Of a DNA stretch of 64,000 nt, positions 23,763-34,265 are shown piece after piece. This DNA comes from Adiantum capillus-veneris. Its lineage: Eukaryota; Streptophyta; Polypodiopsida; Polypodiales; Pteridaceae. A model generated the notes under the pieces. The model ran no database searches. It was given only the letters and a program-made list of their open reading frames with translations, and had not been told where the DNA came from. Where the stretch lies: assembly GCA_014529385.2 (NCBI GenBank), contig CM043956.1, forward strand, positions 85,241,721 through 85,305,720, in the 5' to 3' direction. The position numbers and the translations under genes are program-made. Each line of letters opens with the position of its first letter. Positions within the stretch are counted from its first letter, which is position 1.

Positions 23763-25361
23763 AGGTTTGTTCCTTCCTTCAATCATCTCTTGATCTCAGA
23801 TTCTGGAGAGCCGGAATCATATGAAGAAGCTATGCAACATGAATCCAAAGAAGAATGGACGAAGAGCATGCAAGTGGAGATGGACTCACTACATCGCAAC
23901 CAAACATGGGAGTTGGTTGAGTTGCCTAAAGGTAAGCGGGCACTTCAAAACAAATGGGTGTACAAGCTAAAGGAAGAAGAAGGTGGGAAGAAAAGGTACA
24001 AGTCTAGGCTTGTGGTAAAAGGTTTTTCTCAAAAAAAAGGTATTGACTTCAATGAAATATTTTCTCCTGTTGTAAAAATGAACTCAATTAGGCTTGTCTT
24101 AAGCCTTGTGGCTACTCATGATCTAAATCTTGAGCAAATGGATGTAAATATGGCATTCCCTCATGGTGACTTAGAGGAGGAAATCTACATGCTTCAACCA
24201 AAGGGGTATGAAGTAAAAGGTAAGGAGAAAATGGTTTGCAGATTAAAGAAGAGCTTGTATGGTTTAAAGCAAGCATCAAGACAATGGTACTTGAAGTTTG
24301 ATCGATGGATGTTGGATCATGGATTCACAAGATGCAACTCGGATCACTGCGTCTACACGGAGAATTTGGGAGATGGGAAATTCATCATCCTAATGTTGTA
24401 TGTTGATGACATGTTGATTTCAAGTGCTAACATGCAGGACATCAAAGACCTAAAAGAGGAGCTGTCCAAATGTTTTTCAATGAAAGATTTAGGTGCTGCA
24501 AAGAGGATACTTGGTATGAAAATATCAAGGGACAGGACGAAGAAGACAATAAAGCTATCTCAAGAAGATTACATCAAGAAGGTACTAGAAAGGTTTGCAA
24601 TGCAAAATGCAAAACCAGTTTCTACACCTTTGGTTGGTCATTTTAAACTAACGAAGGATATGTGTCCAAAGACACAAGAGGAGATAGCCTATATGTCTAA
24701 AGTTCCATATGCTGCAGCGGTAGGTTCTCTAATGTATTCTATGGTCTGGACAAGGCCAGACATTGCACATGCAGTGGGAGTTGTGAGTAGGTTCATGGAC
24801 AACCCAGGTAAAGAGCATTGGCAAGCTGTGAAGTGGATACTTAGGTATCTAAAAGGGACAACAACAAATTCTTTGTATTTTGGAGGAACTGATATTTTTC
24901 TAGAAGGGTATGCTGATGCAGATATGGCAGGTGACAAAGATACTCGAAGGAGCACTACTGGCTATGTGTTCACGGTTGGAGGCACAGCAGTAAGCTGGGC
25001 TTCAAAGCTGCAGAAAGTGGTTTCACTTTCTACCACGGAAGCAGAGTATGTAGCAATGACGGAGGCAAGCAAAGAAATTCTGTGGCTTCACAGATTCTTA
25101 GAAGAGCTTGGATTCAAACAAGACAATTGTGTCTTGTATAGTGATACCCAAAGCGCTATCCATCTTGCGAAGAACTCAGCCTTTCATTCAAGGACAAAGC
25201 ACATTGAGGTGAGATATCACTTCATACGCACTCTTTTGGAAGAGGGACAACTAAAGCTAGGAAAGGTGCATACAAGTGAAAATCCTGCAGACATGTTTAC
25301 AAAGGTGGTCAACAAGGAGAAGTTGAGCTTTTGCTCATCTTCAATCCGCATTCAAGGATAA
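23763..25361 (+). pseudogene. copia element C reverse transcriptase and RNase H
   Basis: RT motifs run in order: KRALQNKWVYKLKEEEGGKK, KSRLVVKGFSQKKGIDFNE, NMAFPHGDLEEEIYM, LKKSLYGLKQASRQWY and the active site LYVDDMLI (near 24400). RNase H contains GYADADMAGD, LSTTEAEYVAM and YSDTQSAIHLAKN, then H-x-R-T-K-H-I-E-V. It ends FTKVVNKEKL...RIQG at TAA 25359-25361. This part has no internal stop. The only oddity in the RT core is Pro in MAFPHGDL, where Leu-Asn-Gly is usual. Confidence 0.9.
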
Positions 25362-25411
25362 GAAGCCAGAATGGAAAGCAGTCACAGGTTTGGTTTGGAG
25401 ATCAGTCTCCA

Positions 25412-25421
25412 AGTGGGAGAT
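25412..25421 (+). promoter_or_regulatory. polypurine tract, element C
   Basis: AGTGGGAGAT lies directly before the 3' LTR, the standard site for plus-strand priming. Confidence 0.8.
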
Positions 25422-25947
25422 TGTTAAGTATGGAGCCTGATTTACCCTTGTAATTTTATGTGGTAAAAGCGCACATTAGTAAGGCCCCCATTATGAGGAG
25501 AAGCCATCGTGCGTGAAGGAAAATCACTCACCGGAAACCAAAATTTTCACGGACGATTTGGACTTATTCGCACAAGGACGGCTACACATGGGTGTCTCTC
25601 ATAAGAGAGGGCAGCCCTTTTGGCCTATAAAAGGAGGCCATTTCTACACACATTTCATAGTGTGAAGTTGATGCAACAAGGTGAGTGTGAGGTGGTGAGA
25701 GTGAAGCAAGGCGGTGGCTCCATTAAGGGTATAATCCCTTTGTAAATTACTTCTTGTTTTGAAGTACTAAAGCCATTGAGTGGCTGCTTTCCCGTGGACG
25801 TAGCCCACATTGGGTGAACCACGTATATCGTGTGTACTCTCTCTCTCTCTCTCTCTCTCTACTCTATAATCTCGTGTATGTAAATTTGTCTCTCTCCATT
25901 AAGTAATCTACTCAATTATCTATTTAGCTACGTCTTATTTCCTAACA
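25422..25947 (+). repeat. 3' LTR of copia element C (526 bp)
   Basis: It has the same ends as the 5' LTR and lacks the 180-bp block between 'cacggac' (ends 25554) and 'gatttggactt' (25555). A TATA box is at 25626-25632 and a CT run at 25840-25860. Confidence 0.95.
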
Positions 25948-27176
25948 TCAATAACTACTACATATGGAAAAAATGAGAAACTTGTAATTTTTCTCATCCC
26001 TTGGTCACTACAAGCCTCCAAAGTTGATGGACCAGTGCATTTTGCCCAAAACAGTAATTTCTTACGGTTGATTGCATATAAATAAGAGTGGGCATTTTTG
26101 TAAGACCTGAGATAAAATGCCCCATTAACTTCAATGGGTTGGTGACCAAAACATATGGTTGCTTTTACCTCACTATTTTTTTTTTGGGAAAAAAAAATAG
26201 GTACAAAAAAGTTGCATTTTTTCCATTCTTCGGACCTATCATTAAAGTTTCTATAGTCACGCTCAATGTAGATACTATATACATGTTTTCTTAGTTCCCT
26301 TTGGGCCTTTGGATTCAAAAGGAGCCATGGAGCATGTCAAAAGGATAATGGATCTCTTACAATTGGAACCTTGGGGGCAATGACAAAGTGCTAAATACAT
26401 CAAACATGAAAAAACCGGGTTTAGCATTATGACCTATAGAAACCCATAGAAACTACTCAGTATCTAGCCAAGTTTGTAGTCTATGATGAGATATGGTTAC
26501 TACCTACAAAATACACACAATTAGCCTAAGAAACTAGCAATATTGAGAAAGTTATACTTGCTACTCTAAAATGTATCGTATTCTTCAGCAATCAAAAAAC
26601 TCAACCATCATCATATACTATGCTATATAGCATATTAGGTCCCCCAAAACTCAAGTAAGATTAGCTTTATGTTATACATTACACTTACACAATCAAAATT
26701 GAATTTGGATATCAAGAAAGCCACCAAAAAAATCATAAAAGTGCTAATTTTGGCCAAAAAACAGATTATGCAATTCTTGTAAATTGGTCATAACTTTCAA
26801 TTTTAACACGTAGCTCTCCCTACAAGCATCAAAACATGTTGAGAACTATGAAGGCCTAACCTCTAGCCATATAAACCTCACAAACATGAAGTTTAGAGTG
26901 GTATAGTTGCCAAAATTTGAAAAAAAAGCCAAAAACAGGACCCGTTTTTTCACACAGTTTAGGTTCAAAAATGTTGTGCAAGAGTAAGGTCAATGGTGAG
27001 ATCAATACTCCCAAAAAAATGCTAAGTTTTTTTCAGCTCATAAGGCAACTTTGTGGATATATAGCACCTAGAAATTCATTTTCATAGTCTTCAAATAATT
27101 CAAGCAAAATGGTCACTTAACAGGACACAAAAGTGTCCAAGGACATAAAAGTGTCCTGTTACCATTCTAGTGTTAA

Positions 27177-27988
27177 AAAACAAAAACTAGAAATGCAATG
27201 GGCATGAGTGAGAAAAAGAATTCGCACATGGGTGAAATCACACACGCACGCACATGGAATGTTTCTATTTGAGGTCTCAAACAATGTTGCTATTTGAGCT
27301 CTCAAACAATGTTGGTACTTGAGTCACATAGATGCAGCATGAACTTGAAATTCTAAAGCATCAAGCATACTTATATGGATGAGTGGGTCTAAACCAACCC
27401 CACAATTGTGGTCTCCTCCACACACGTGCAAGTTTTCCATCACACCCAACCCTTAGGACACATCATGTTCTACACCAGAATTATTTTTTAGCGAGAGCTT
27501 CCTTAACCTCCAACATGCGATGTCTGGAGGGTGGTTGGAATGCCTATGAGTAAAGATGAAGTATCATTACCTCTCAAGAGGCCCCAATATCCATGACACT
27601 AAGTCGTCTATCACCCAACAAAGCACTCCAAGAAAAAAAGAAACAAAGATCTTGAATTTTCATGTCTAGTGCATAGTTAACAAATCAAGATTTCCAGGCT
27701 GCATTAGTTGACCCTATTAACAAAAGCTTCAAGATATCTAGCACAAGTCAATGATATATCTTGTAAGTGTAATAAAGAAATGAGGAGGAAATAGGGTGGT
27801 TTTGATCGAAGACCCCCAGTCTAACAAGTGAGATATCCTTGTGCATCGACTTGTGCCTGATAGCCATGTTCCTGTTCAAATTTCCAAGATTTTATAAAAT
27901 TCTTGGCATTTTAGAGTAATTTTTTCAAGTGTAGCTCACATTTTCACCCATAAATAAAAAGGCAAAATACCTTAAAACGAGAGAGTAA
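27177..27988. other. no gene recognised
   Basis: AT-rich sequence between the piggyBac-like element and gypsy element A. It has a short direct repeat ('atttgaggtctcaaacaatgtt' compared with 'atttgagctctcaaacaatgtt', near 27270-27313). No motif was seen. Confidence 0.5.
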
Positions 27989-27993
27989 AACGC

Positions 27994-30008
27994 TGTCGAG
28001 AAATTTGCGGTCTTGCCAGGAAAGCACCGGGCTTATGGCTGTGAGAGTTTGTGAGAGAACTCAACAAAAACTATATGAAGGAGTTAAACCATAGATGCCA
28101 TGAAGACTAGGGTTTGGAAAGAAGTTCAACCAAAGAAGACTCACTCTTTCTCTCTTGCATTCACACACACAAAGGAAGAACGCAAAAGAGAATGTCAAAA
28201 CAATACGAAGATGAAAACATCAAGGCTATGGTCATAGCGTATCATGGGTAATATGAAAGGGTTAATGGATGAGTTAATGGCATTCAATCTTGGCTGACCA
28301 AATAGGCTACGAATTGTTCTTTAAAATTGTAGTTTTGTGCTTACCATAATATATATATTTTGTCTAGTGATTGGGATCAATTGTGTGTACAAATCCTCTT
28401 GGTTCATAGCAAGATAACTACGCTTACATCAAAAGAAAAATTATAGTCTATGAGAGGTAGTATGATGGGATCCGGCGATAGAAGTATTTCATTGAGCCTT
28501 TCAAGGCCGAAGAGAAACACTATACGTTGTTGAAAGTGTATTTTACGGCTAATCCATACGTTAATTCTAATAGATCGTAGAGAGTGAAAGCGATAGAAAT
28601 GATCATCATGTGGGTTATTCATCTAGGATAGTATGTGAGAAATGTAGATATGAGAGAAGTGAAGAGATGAGAAGTTTCCCTCCCAAGCCCTATTCTTGCC
28701 CGTAAGCAATAAGGATACTGCGGGGAGAGATGTACCTGTAGCAAAGAGAACCTAGAATTTGCTGAGAGGATGAATTACTAAGAATGAGAGAGATAGGTTT
28801 GCTTTAGGAGATGAGATTAGATACATATATATATGTTGGATTAGAGATGAAAAAGAAAACAACAACAAATCAAGAAAGCATAAATGTAGAACACATCTTA
28901 CTTGACAAACCCTTTGACACCATTATTGATGGAGAGAGAAGAAGAGTGGATAATTCCACTTTGATTGATACACCAAGTGCAAGACATTCTTTGATTAGAG
29001 TTGATCTTCCAAGGTTAGCTTGTTGCAAGAATGGCTAGTCTCCCTCTAGGAGAAAGTGTAGGCTTGGGCTTATGTTAATGGCTAAGTACAATTAGGCATT
29101 ACTACTCACTCCCTCGAGAATTCCTCTCATCAATGGCTTGAATGCTTGAGTTCCTTCCAAGGAAGAAGGGGTCCCCTTTTATAGGTGAAGGGAACCCACA
29201 AGGGTTTACACAAGAAGAGAGGAGCCAGTGTGAACAGGAATTGGAAAAGTTGGAAATGAGCTGTCCCTGCATGATGTGGGCAGACTGGGGTCCAGTATTT
29301 TGATCATATCTCCTCAACCGTAGCTCCAAATAAAAAAATAAAAATATGGGCAGAAACTTCAGCTCATTCGCTACGATTTTCATTTTAAAATCATTCTCCA
29401 ATTCGGATTGGAACCTTGTGTAAACAATTCATCAAAATAGGGTCTATTTATGGCAGCAAAAGTCTTCATGTGGTCTCCTTAGCCTTGACTTTCATTTAAT
29501 TCCAAAGGACAACTCATGCCATATGAAAGCATGACATTGCTCCTTGACAAAGTTTTGTAATCATGCTTGCAATAATGCATTAAAATAAGTGTATCTTTGA
29601 AATCATGCCACCTAGTGTCCCACTAGGATTTGATTCCCTCCTAGTAGCTATTTAAAAAGCAATATAAGAAAAATATGAAAAAAACATAGAATATATATAG
29701 ATTGGAAATTACTCTAGATATAGGATCTAGATAGGGTGTGAGATAATAATGAGATGGTAGAAAGAAAGAATCAATGCTTTTTGCCCCAAGTTAAAGAGGT
29801 GGAGCTATTGACACTTTTCCCATAGTATTTTTTGATGGTAAAGTAAGAATACATTACCCTTGAGATAAATAATAAGATGAGATAGAAAGCTTATTTTTAT
29901 ACTTACATATGCATATGTATATTATAGGAAATATAATTATGTATCTAAAAAGTTACAAAATAACTCTTGTAGCATGTGTTCCCACTATGTACATGTCACA
30001 GCACGACA
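27994..30008 (-). repeat. 3' LTR of gypsy A (2015 bp)
   Basis: Read on the minus strand it starts TGTCGTGCTGTGACATG and ends TTCTCGACA. A minus-strand TATA box TATAAAAG is at 29176-29183. It carries ORFa (28404-28622), open, and ORFb (28195-28407), which here has a TAA stop where the 5' LTR copy has Gln. Confidence 0.95.
28404..28622 (-). CDS. ORFa copy in the 3' LTR of gypsy A
   Basis: The LTR duplicate of 36427-36645, still open over 72 codons with a single visible residue change (FGLERL for FGPERL). As part of the 3' LTR it lies downstream of integrase and would be translated only if the LTR itself drove a new transcript. Confidence 0.5.
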   Translation of the reverse strand: MNNPHDDHFYRFHSLRSIRINVWISRKIHFQQRIVFLFGLERLNEILLSPDPIILPLIDYNFSFDVSVVILL

Positions 30009-30020
30009 TCCACCCCCTCT
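30009..30020 (-). promoter_or_regulatory. polypurine tract, gypsy A
   Basis: The minus strand reads AGAGGGGGTGGA directly before the TG of the 3' LTR. Confidence 0.85.
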
Positions 30021-30066
30021 AAACCTGCACATCCTCCGGTATGTGCCAAATTATTTCTTTGTAAGA

Positions 30067-31185
30067 TCAGCCCTCTTGTACATCTTCCTTGCTTTCATCT
30101 TCACTGGATGATTCCAGAGCTTCATTTTCACTTTGATCTTCACCTGTGTTTTGCTCTTCTTCCTCATCAGCATTTTTTGGATCATTGTCTCCTCTTCTCT
30201 TAAACATTTTGATCCTTTTTCCTGCAATGGGAATCTTTACTTCTGTGCCATCTAGTTCAGACAAGCTGTAAGTAGCATTTTCATGCACATGTTTTACAAC
30301 ATATGGTCCAAACCATCTTTTTGAAAACTTTCGCATGACTGTGTGTTGGTTATCAAGGCTACTATCATACGCTAAAACCCAGTCACCTTTGTCAATTGCT
30401 TTGCTCCTGAGCCGATGTCGCTTATCAAAGTAGTCCTTGTTTTTCAATCTTGCATTTTTGAGTCGTTCTTTTGCAGCCTCAATGTCTCCAGGTCTTCTCT
30501 CTAGTTGCCTTATGCGCAATGCAAGGAGATCTTCCCTACTAAGCCCCTCTTGCCAAGGTAGTACATTCCATGTGGGAATTGTATCCTCAATCGGCATCAC
30601 TGGCTTTTGACCATACATTAGCTCCGCAGGCATGTAGCCAGTTACTGAGCTATGTGTTGTACGATCAGCCCATAAAGCATATGGTAACAGTTTTGGCCAC
30701 TCACCAACTCTTCCTTCACAAGCCTTGGCCAAAGCTTTGATGGTAGGAGGATGCCCTCTTTCACTCTTTCCATTGCCTTCAGGGTTGTAAGTTGTAGTAA
30801 GAGAAAGCTTGATCCCTAATCTAGAAAAGAACTCCCTTGCTTCTTCGGCATCCAGTTCACCTCGATCTGCAGTGATTTTTTCCACACAACCATAACGGCA
30901 AATCACCTCATCAAGAAGGAATTTGCACACAGCTTCTGTGGTCTTAGCTCTTAATGCTCTTCCTTCAACCTGGTTAGTTAGGTCCTCTCGTGCAAGAACC
31001 AAGTATCTCATCTGCCAGAGTCCTAAAGGCACCGTGACTAGATCCACAACCCATTTATAGTGCATGGCTAGTGGATATGTAGGGTGCAATCCATCACGAT
31101 GTCGAACATTTGAATACATTTGACAAGTTACACATGACTCTACAAACTGAGATACATCTTTATACATACCCTTCCACCAATATTT
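30067..31185 (-). pseudogene. gypsy A integrase
   Basis: After the stop at 31186 the same frame continues KYWWKGMYKDVSQFVESCVT, the end of the zinc finger (C-x-x-C in ESCVTCQ), then the DDE core. The first Asp is in WVVDLVTVPLG, the second in KITADRGELDAEEAREFF and the Glu in TYNPEGNGKSERGH. The C-terminal part has GDWVLAYDSSLD, RWFGPYVV and a very acidic tail (DEEEEQNTGEDQ...), ending at 30067. It would join element cDNA to the chromosome. The finger His residues lie upstream, in the RT reading frame (FHESLWAGHRG). It is separated from RT-RNase H only by one TAA. Confidence 0.9.
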
Positions 31186-33561
31186 TTATTTCAACTTGGA
31201 GAAGGTTGCCCACACACCCCTGTGTCCAGCCCATAGACTCTCATGAAACTCTTGCATGAGCTTTACTTGAGTCTCTTTTTTACATATAACCCGTTGTGGT
31301 GTAGCACCCTTTTGCTTAGGATGCTTCCACAAGTAACCATCCCTTAAAAAGTACCCATATGCTTTCCTGCGTATCCTCTTGAATTCTTGTTCAGACCAAT
31401 CATCCTGTTTTGTTAGAGTACTCAAGTACCTTCCAATAGAAAGCCAATCACCTTCATAAAGATCTTTCAAGAACAATTCAAGTGAATTAGTCATGCAGAC
31501 ATTGTTACCTTTGACATGAGAGATAGAATAGAATTTTGTGCCTACATCATCTCCCTCATCAATCATTTGTGACTCATCTTCATACCTTGCCCTTGATAGC
31601 ATATCTGCCACTGTATTGTCTTTACCTGCAATGTGCTTAAACTCGGGATTTAAGGACTTAATGTAGGCAATCCACCGCAACATAGCAATGTCTGGTGTTG
31701 AGCAGCTTGTAATCATCCCAAGAAGGGGTAGACAATCTGTTTCTACAACCACACATGCACCAATTAGGTACTCTTTTCCACTTTTCAAGGCTGTAACCAT
31801 ACCCCATAACTCTCTCTTTATCTGTGGATAGTTTCTTTGGCGAGCACTTAGTACCTTTGCTCCAAATCTTACCACATACCTGTGTCCTTCTTTGTCATCT
31901 TGCCCTATTGCCCATCCAATCCCTGTAGGACTGGTATCTACTGTCACAATCATTGGCCTTTGACACTCATAGTTTACCTTTCTCAAAGTCGTTGCTGACT
32001 GGAGTAACTCCTTTAGCTTTTTCATGGATTTTACATGTGCTTCTGTCCATTTAAACTTTTGATTCTTTCTAAGCAGCTGATAAAGAGGATCAGCTACATG
32101 TGCATAATGTGGAATCCAAATAACATAGAAGACACATGCTCCCAGTAACCTTCTAACCTCAGTGATGCTAGTGCATGTTTCTTTCATTCTTTGGATGGCA
32201 TCTACCTTTGATGGACAAGGTTTCCTACCATATGGCCCGCACATGTGCCCCACAATGAGCACTTCATTGACACCAAACATAGACTTTTTCCCTGACAATG
32301 TAAGATTCACTTCTTCCAACCTAGACAAAATTTTATCACAATCATTTATGTGATTTACCACAAACCTGCGACATCCCTTGAGATCCAAAGCTTCATCTTT
32401 GTCACTTTCTTCACATCCTTTGATAGGCAAATCATCAATGAAAGGCATTGTGATTTGAGGAATAAAGTCACGTAAGACCTTATTCATCCCATTCATCATA
32501 TGTGCAACCGAGTTGGTTGCTCCCTGTGGCAAGGTACACATCCTTACCAAACCCAAAGGTGTCCTCATGGTTGTCAAGTCTCTGCTTTCGATTGCAAGCT
32601 GAAATTGATCATACCCTGAGTAGAGATCCCCCATTGAGTAGATTGCTCTCCCTGTAAACGCCTCTGTAAATTCATCCACAATTGGACCTGTACCTACATT
32701 TCTAATTGTCACCTTGTTCACTGGTTGCATATCTTGGATGAAGCGTAGAGAACCATTCTTCTTTGGAATTGTGAACCACCTGTTTGAGTATGGAGCACAA
32801 GAAGGCTCCAAGATTCCCATTTTGATTTTCTCATTTAGTAGCTCTACTAACTTTGGAAAATGAGCCTTTGGAACCGGAATAGGCCGCAGATTCCAAGGCA
32901 CATGAGGTATTGTGAAAATTACCATAGGAGCTACAATATAAGGATCAACACATCCTATCTCATGTGGCTCAAATGCAAAAGCCTTACCATGCTTTGAAAG
33001 CATTTCTTTGAAGCACTTTGTCTCCTCCTGTGTTAGAAACTCCTCGCAACCAATCTGCAACTCTTGAAAAGACTCCTTTGTGAAGGTATGCCCGATCTTT
33101 TTAGGATTCCGCAAACTTGGTTGTAAAGAAGCCTGTTCAATCTTTTCCCTGTTGTTGGGTGGTAAGGGTGAAGCTACTGGTTTCACCTTCTTTGCTACAC
33201 TCTTGTATTTAGTTTCAACATGGACTTCTGGGCCTACTGTTTCTTTAAAGGCTTCTATTACTTGATACATTTCCATAGAGCAAACTTCCACAACTTCATT
33301 TTCAAGATGCAAACTAGACCTCATTATAGCATCAAGCTCACCCATAGTATCTACAAAAGAAACTTGTTCACACAAACCCAAAACATTTTCGGTAGGCTTT
33401 AGCAACCCACTCTTTTTCATGCCTATTTGTACATTATGCACATATTGCCTCTCATATCTCTTCAAATCTTCAAGTTTTGTAAAACATACTGATCCATTCC
33501 TTGTTACCAAGGAGCTCATCGAGAAAGTTTCACCTATTTTTGGATCAAGCGAGACCCTTTT
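31186..33561 (-). pseudogene. gypsy A reverse transcriptase and RNase H
   Basis: The frame opens near 33561, and the first ATG gives MSSLVTRNGSVCFTKLEDLK. RT blocks are NRWFTIPKKNGSLRFIQDMQ, SMGDLYSGYDQFQLAIESRD, TPLGLVRMCTLPQGATNSVA and the active site MPFIDDLPIKG (FIDD at 32431-32442), then KCRRFVVNH-like and VGHMCGPYGRKP blocks. RNase H has TVDTSPTGIGWAIGQ, KRELWGMV, ETDCLPLLGM and the His/Asp segment HIAGKDNTVADMLSR. The catalytic LPQGATNSV and IDD-IKG wording is that of fungal gypsy elements rather than the plant LPFGLxNAPATF / YLDDIL type. It is frameshifted from protease (33588) and stopped by TAA at 31186-31188. Confidence 0.9.
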
Positions 33562-33587
33562 TCTTCATGTACCACTGCAATCCCGCT

Positions 33588-34265
33588 TTACAATGGTACT
33601 TGGCCAAAACCCATCATTTCTCTATGATCATGAAACTCTTTGCTTACCTTTGGTAGAGGATGTTCTCTGAGGTTGTCACGATTTCTTTCATGGTTTACAC
33701 AAACTGTGAGGAATTGGACAGCACGTTTACCATCTTTGCTACGTATCCTAGCATATGCTGAACCATCATCCATTACCTTTGTTTCCATTCGAAATCCCAC
33801 AATGTAGGGTTGTCTAAGGATGAGATGATATGAAGATGTATCCTGTACAAAGAAGTTTTGGTCAATCTTTACATCACCTATTGTCACCTTCACACCTGGA
33901 CATGCTGCATACAATTCACCGGATGAATTGTTTGCCACTTTTACCATCCAACCATGATCTATGTCCATTGGCCATTTGCACTTGTTGTAGAGACTCTTTG
34001 ACAATATGTTTATTTCTGAACCATGGTCAATCAAGGCAACAAATGGCTCTTCAAGATCACCTACCTTGACCAAAGTTTCTGTAGTAGCCCTTGCCCAATG
34101 ACTTCGTGAATAGTAACTCCTAGGAATATCTTCAACTTCTTCATCATCATTTGGGAAATGCACTTGCTTCACTCTCCCACTAGATTGGCAGCATCCTACC
34201 ACAGCTCCATCATTCTCCTTATTTTGCAGTTGCATCCCTTGTGTCTTTGAGGTTTCCCCTTCAAC
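33588..34265 (-). pseudogene. gypsy A aspartic protease region
   Basis: This continues in the gag frame after the TAG at 34266. The catalytic motif is FVALIDHGSEINILSKSLYN (D-H-G-S instead of the usual D-S/T-G-A/S), followed by ANNSSGELYAACPGVKVTIG, FFVQDTSSYHLILRQPYIVG and a C-terminal Arg/His-rich tail. The His in the active-site triplet is unusual and could reduce activity, if it is not a mutation. It ends at 33588; RT follows in another frame. Confidence 0.75.

Larger units (their letters stand above)
20708..25947 (+). mobile_element. Ty1/copia retrotransposon (element C), full length, coding region with three stops
   Basis: Two direct LTRs are bounded by TG...CA, with a perfect 5-bp target duplication tcaat (20703-20707 and 25948-25952). 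The primer-binding site and polypurine tract are in place. Gag, protease, integrase, RT and RNase H are in one frame (21483-25361) in the copia order. Three stop codons (TAA 22179, TGA 22224, TAA 23760) inactivate it. It sits inside the piggyBac-like element, so it inserted later. Confidence 0.95.
20589..27172. mobile_element. piggyBac-like non-autonomous transposon, split by a copia insertion
   Basis: Perfect 15-bp terminal inverted repeats CACTAGAATGGTAAC (20589-20603) and their complement (27158-27172) are each flanked by TTAA (20585-20588 and 27173-27176). TTAA duplication and CAC/CCC-type ends are the hallmark of the piggyBac superfamily. The right subterminal region has two short hairpins of the form GGACAC..GTGTCC. 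Without the copia insertion the element is about 1.34 kb, with no transposase frame. A 127-codon open frame at 25935-26318 (minus) partly overlaps the copia LTR and has no recognised domain. Confidence 0.65.

Noticed and set aside
25935-26318. 127-codon minus-strand ORF as a piggyBac transposase remnant
   Set aside because: It overlaps the copia LTR end and shows no DDD motif or Cys-rich tail of piggyBac transposases.
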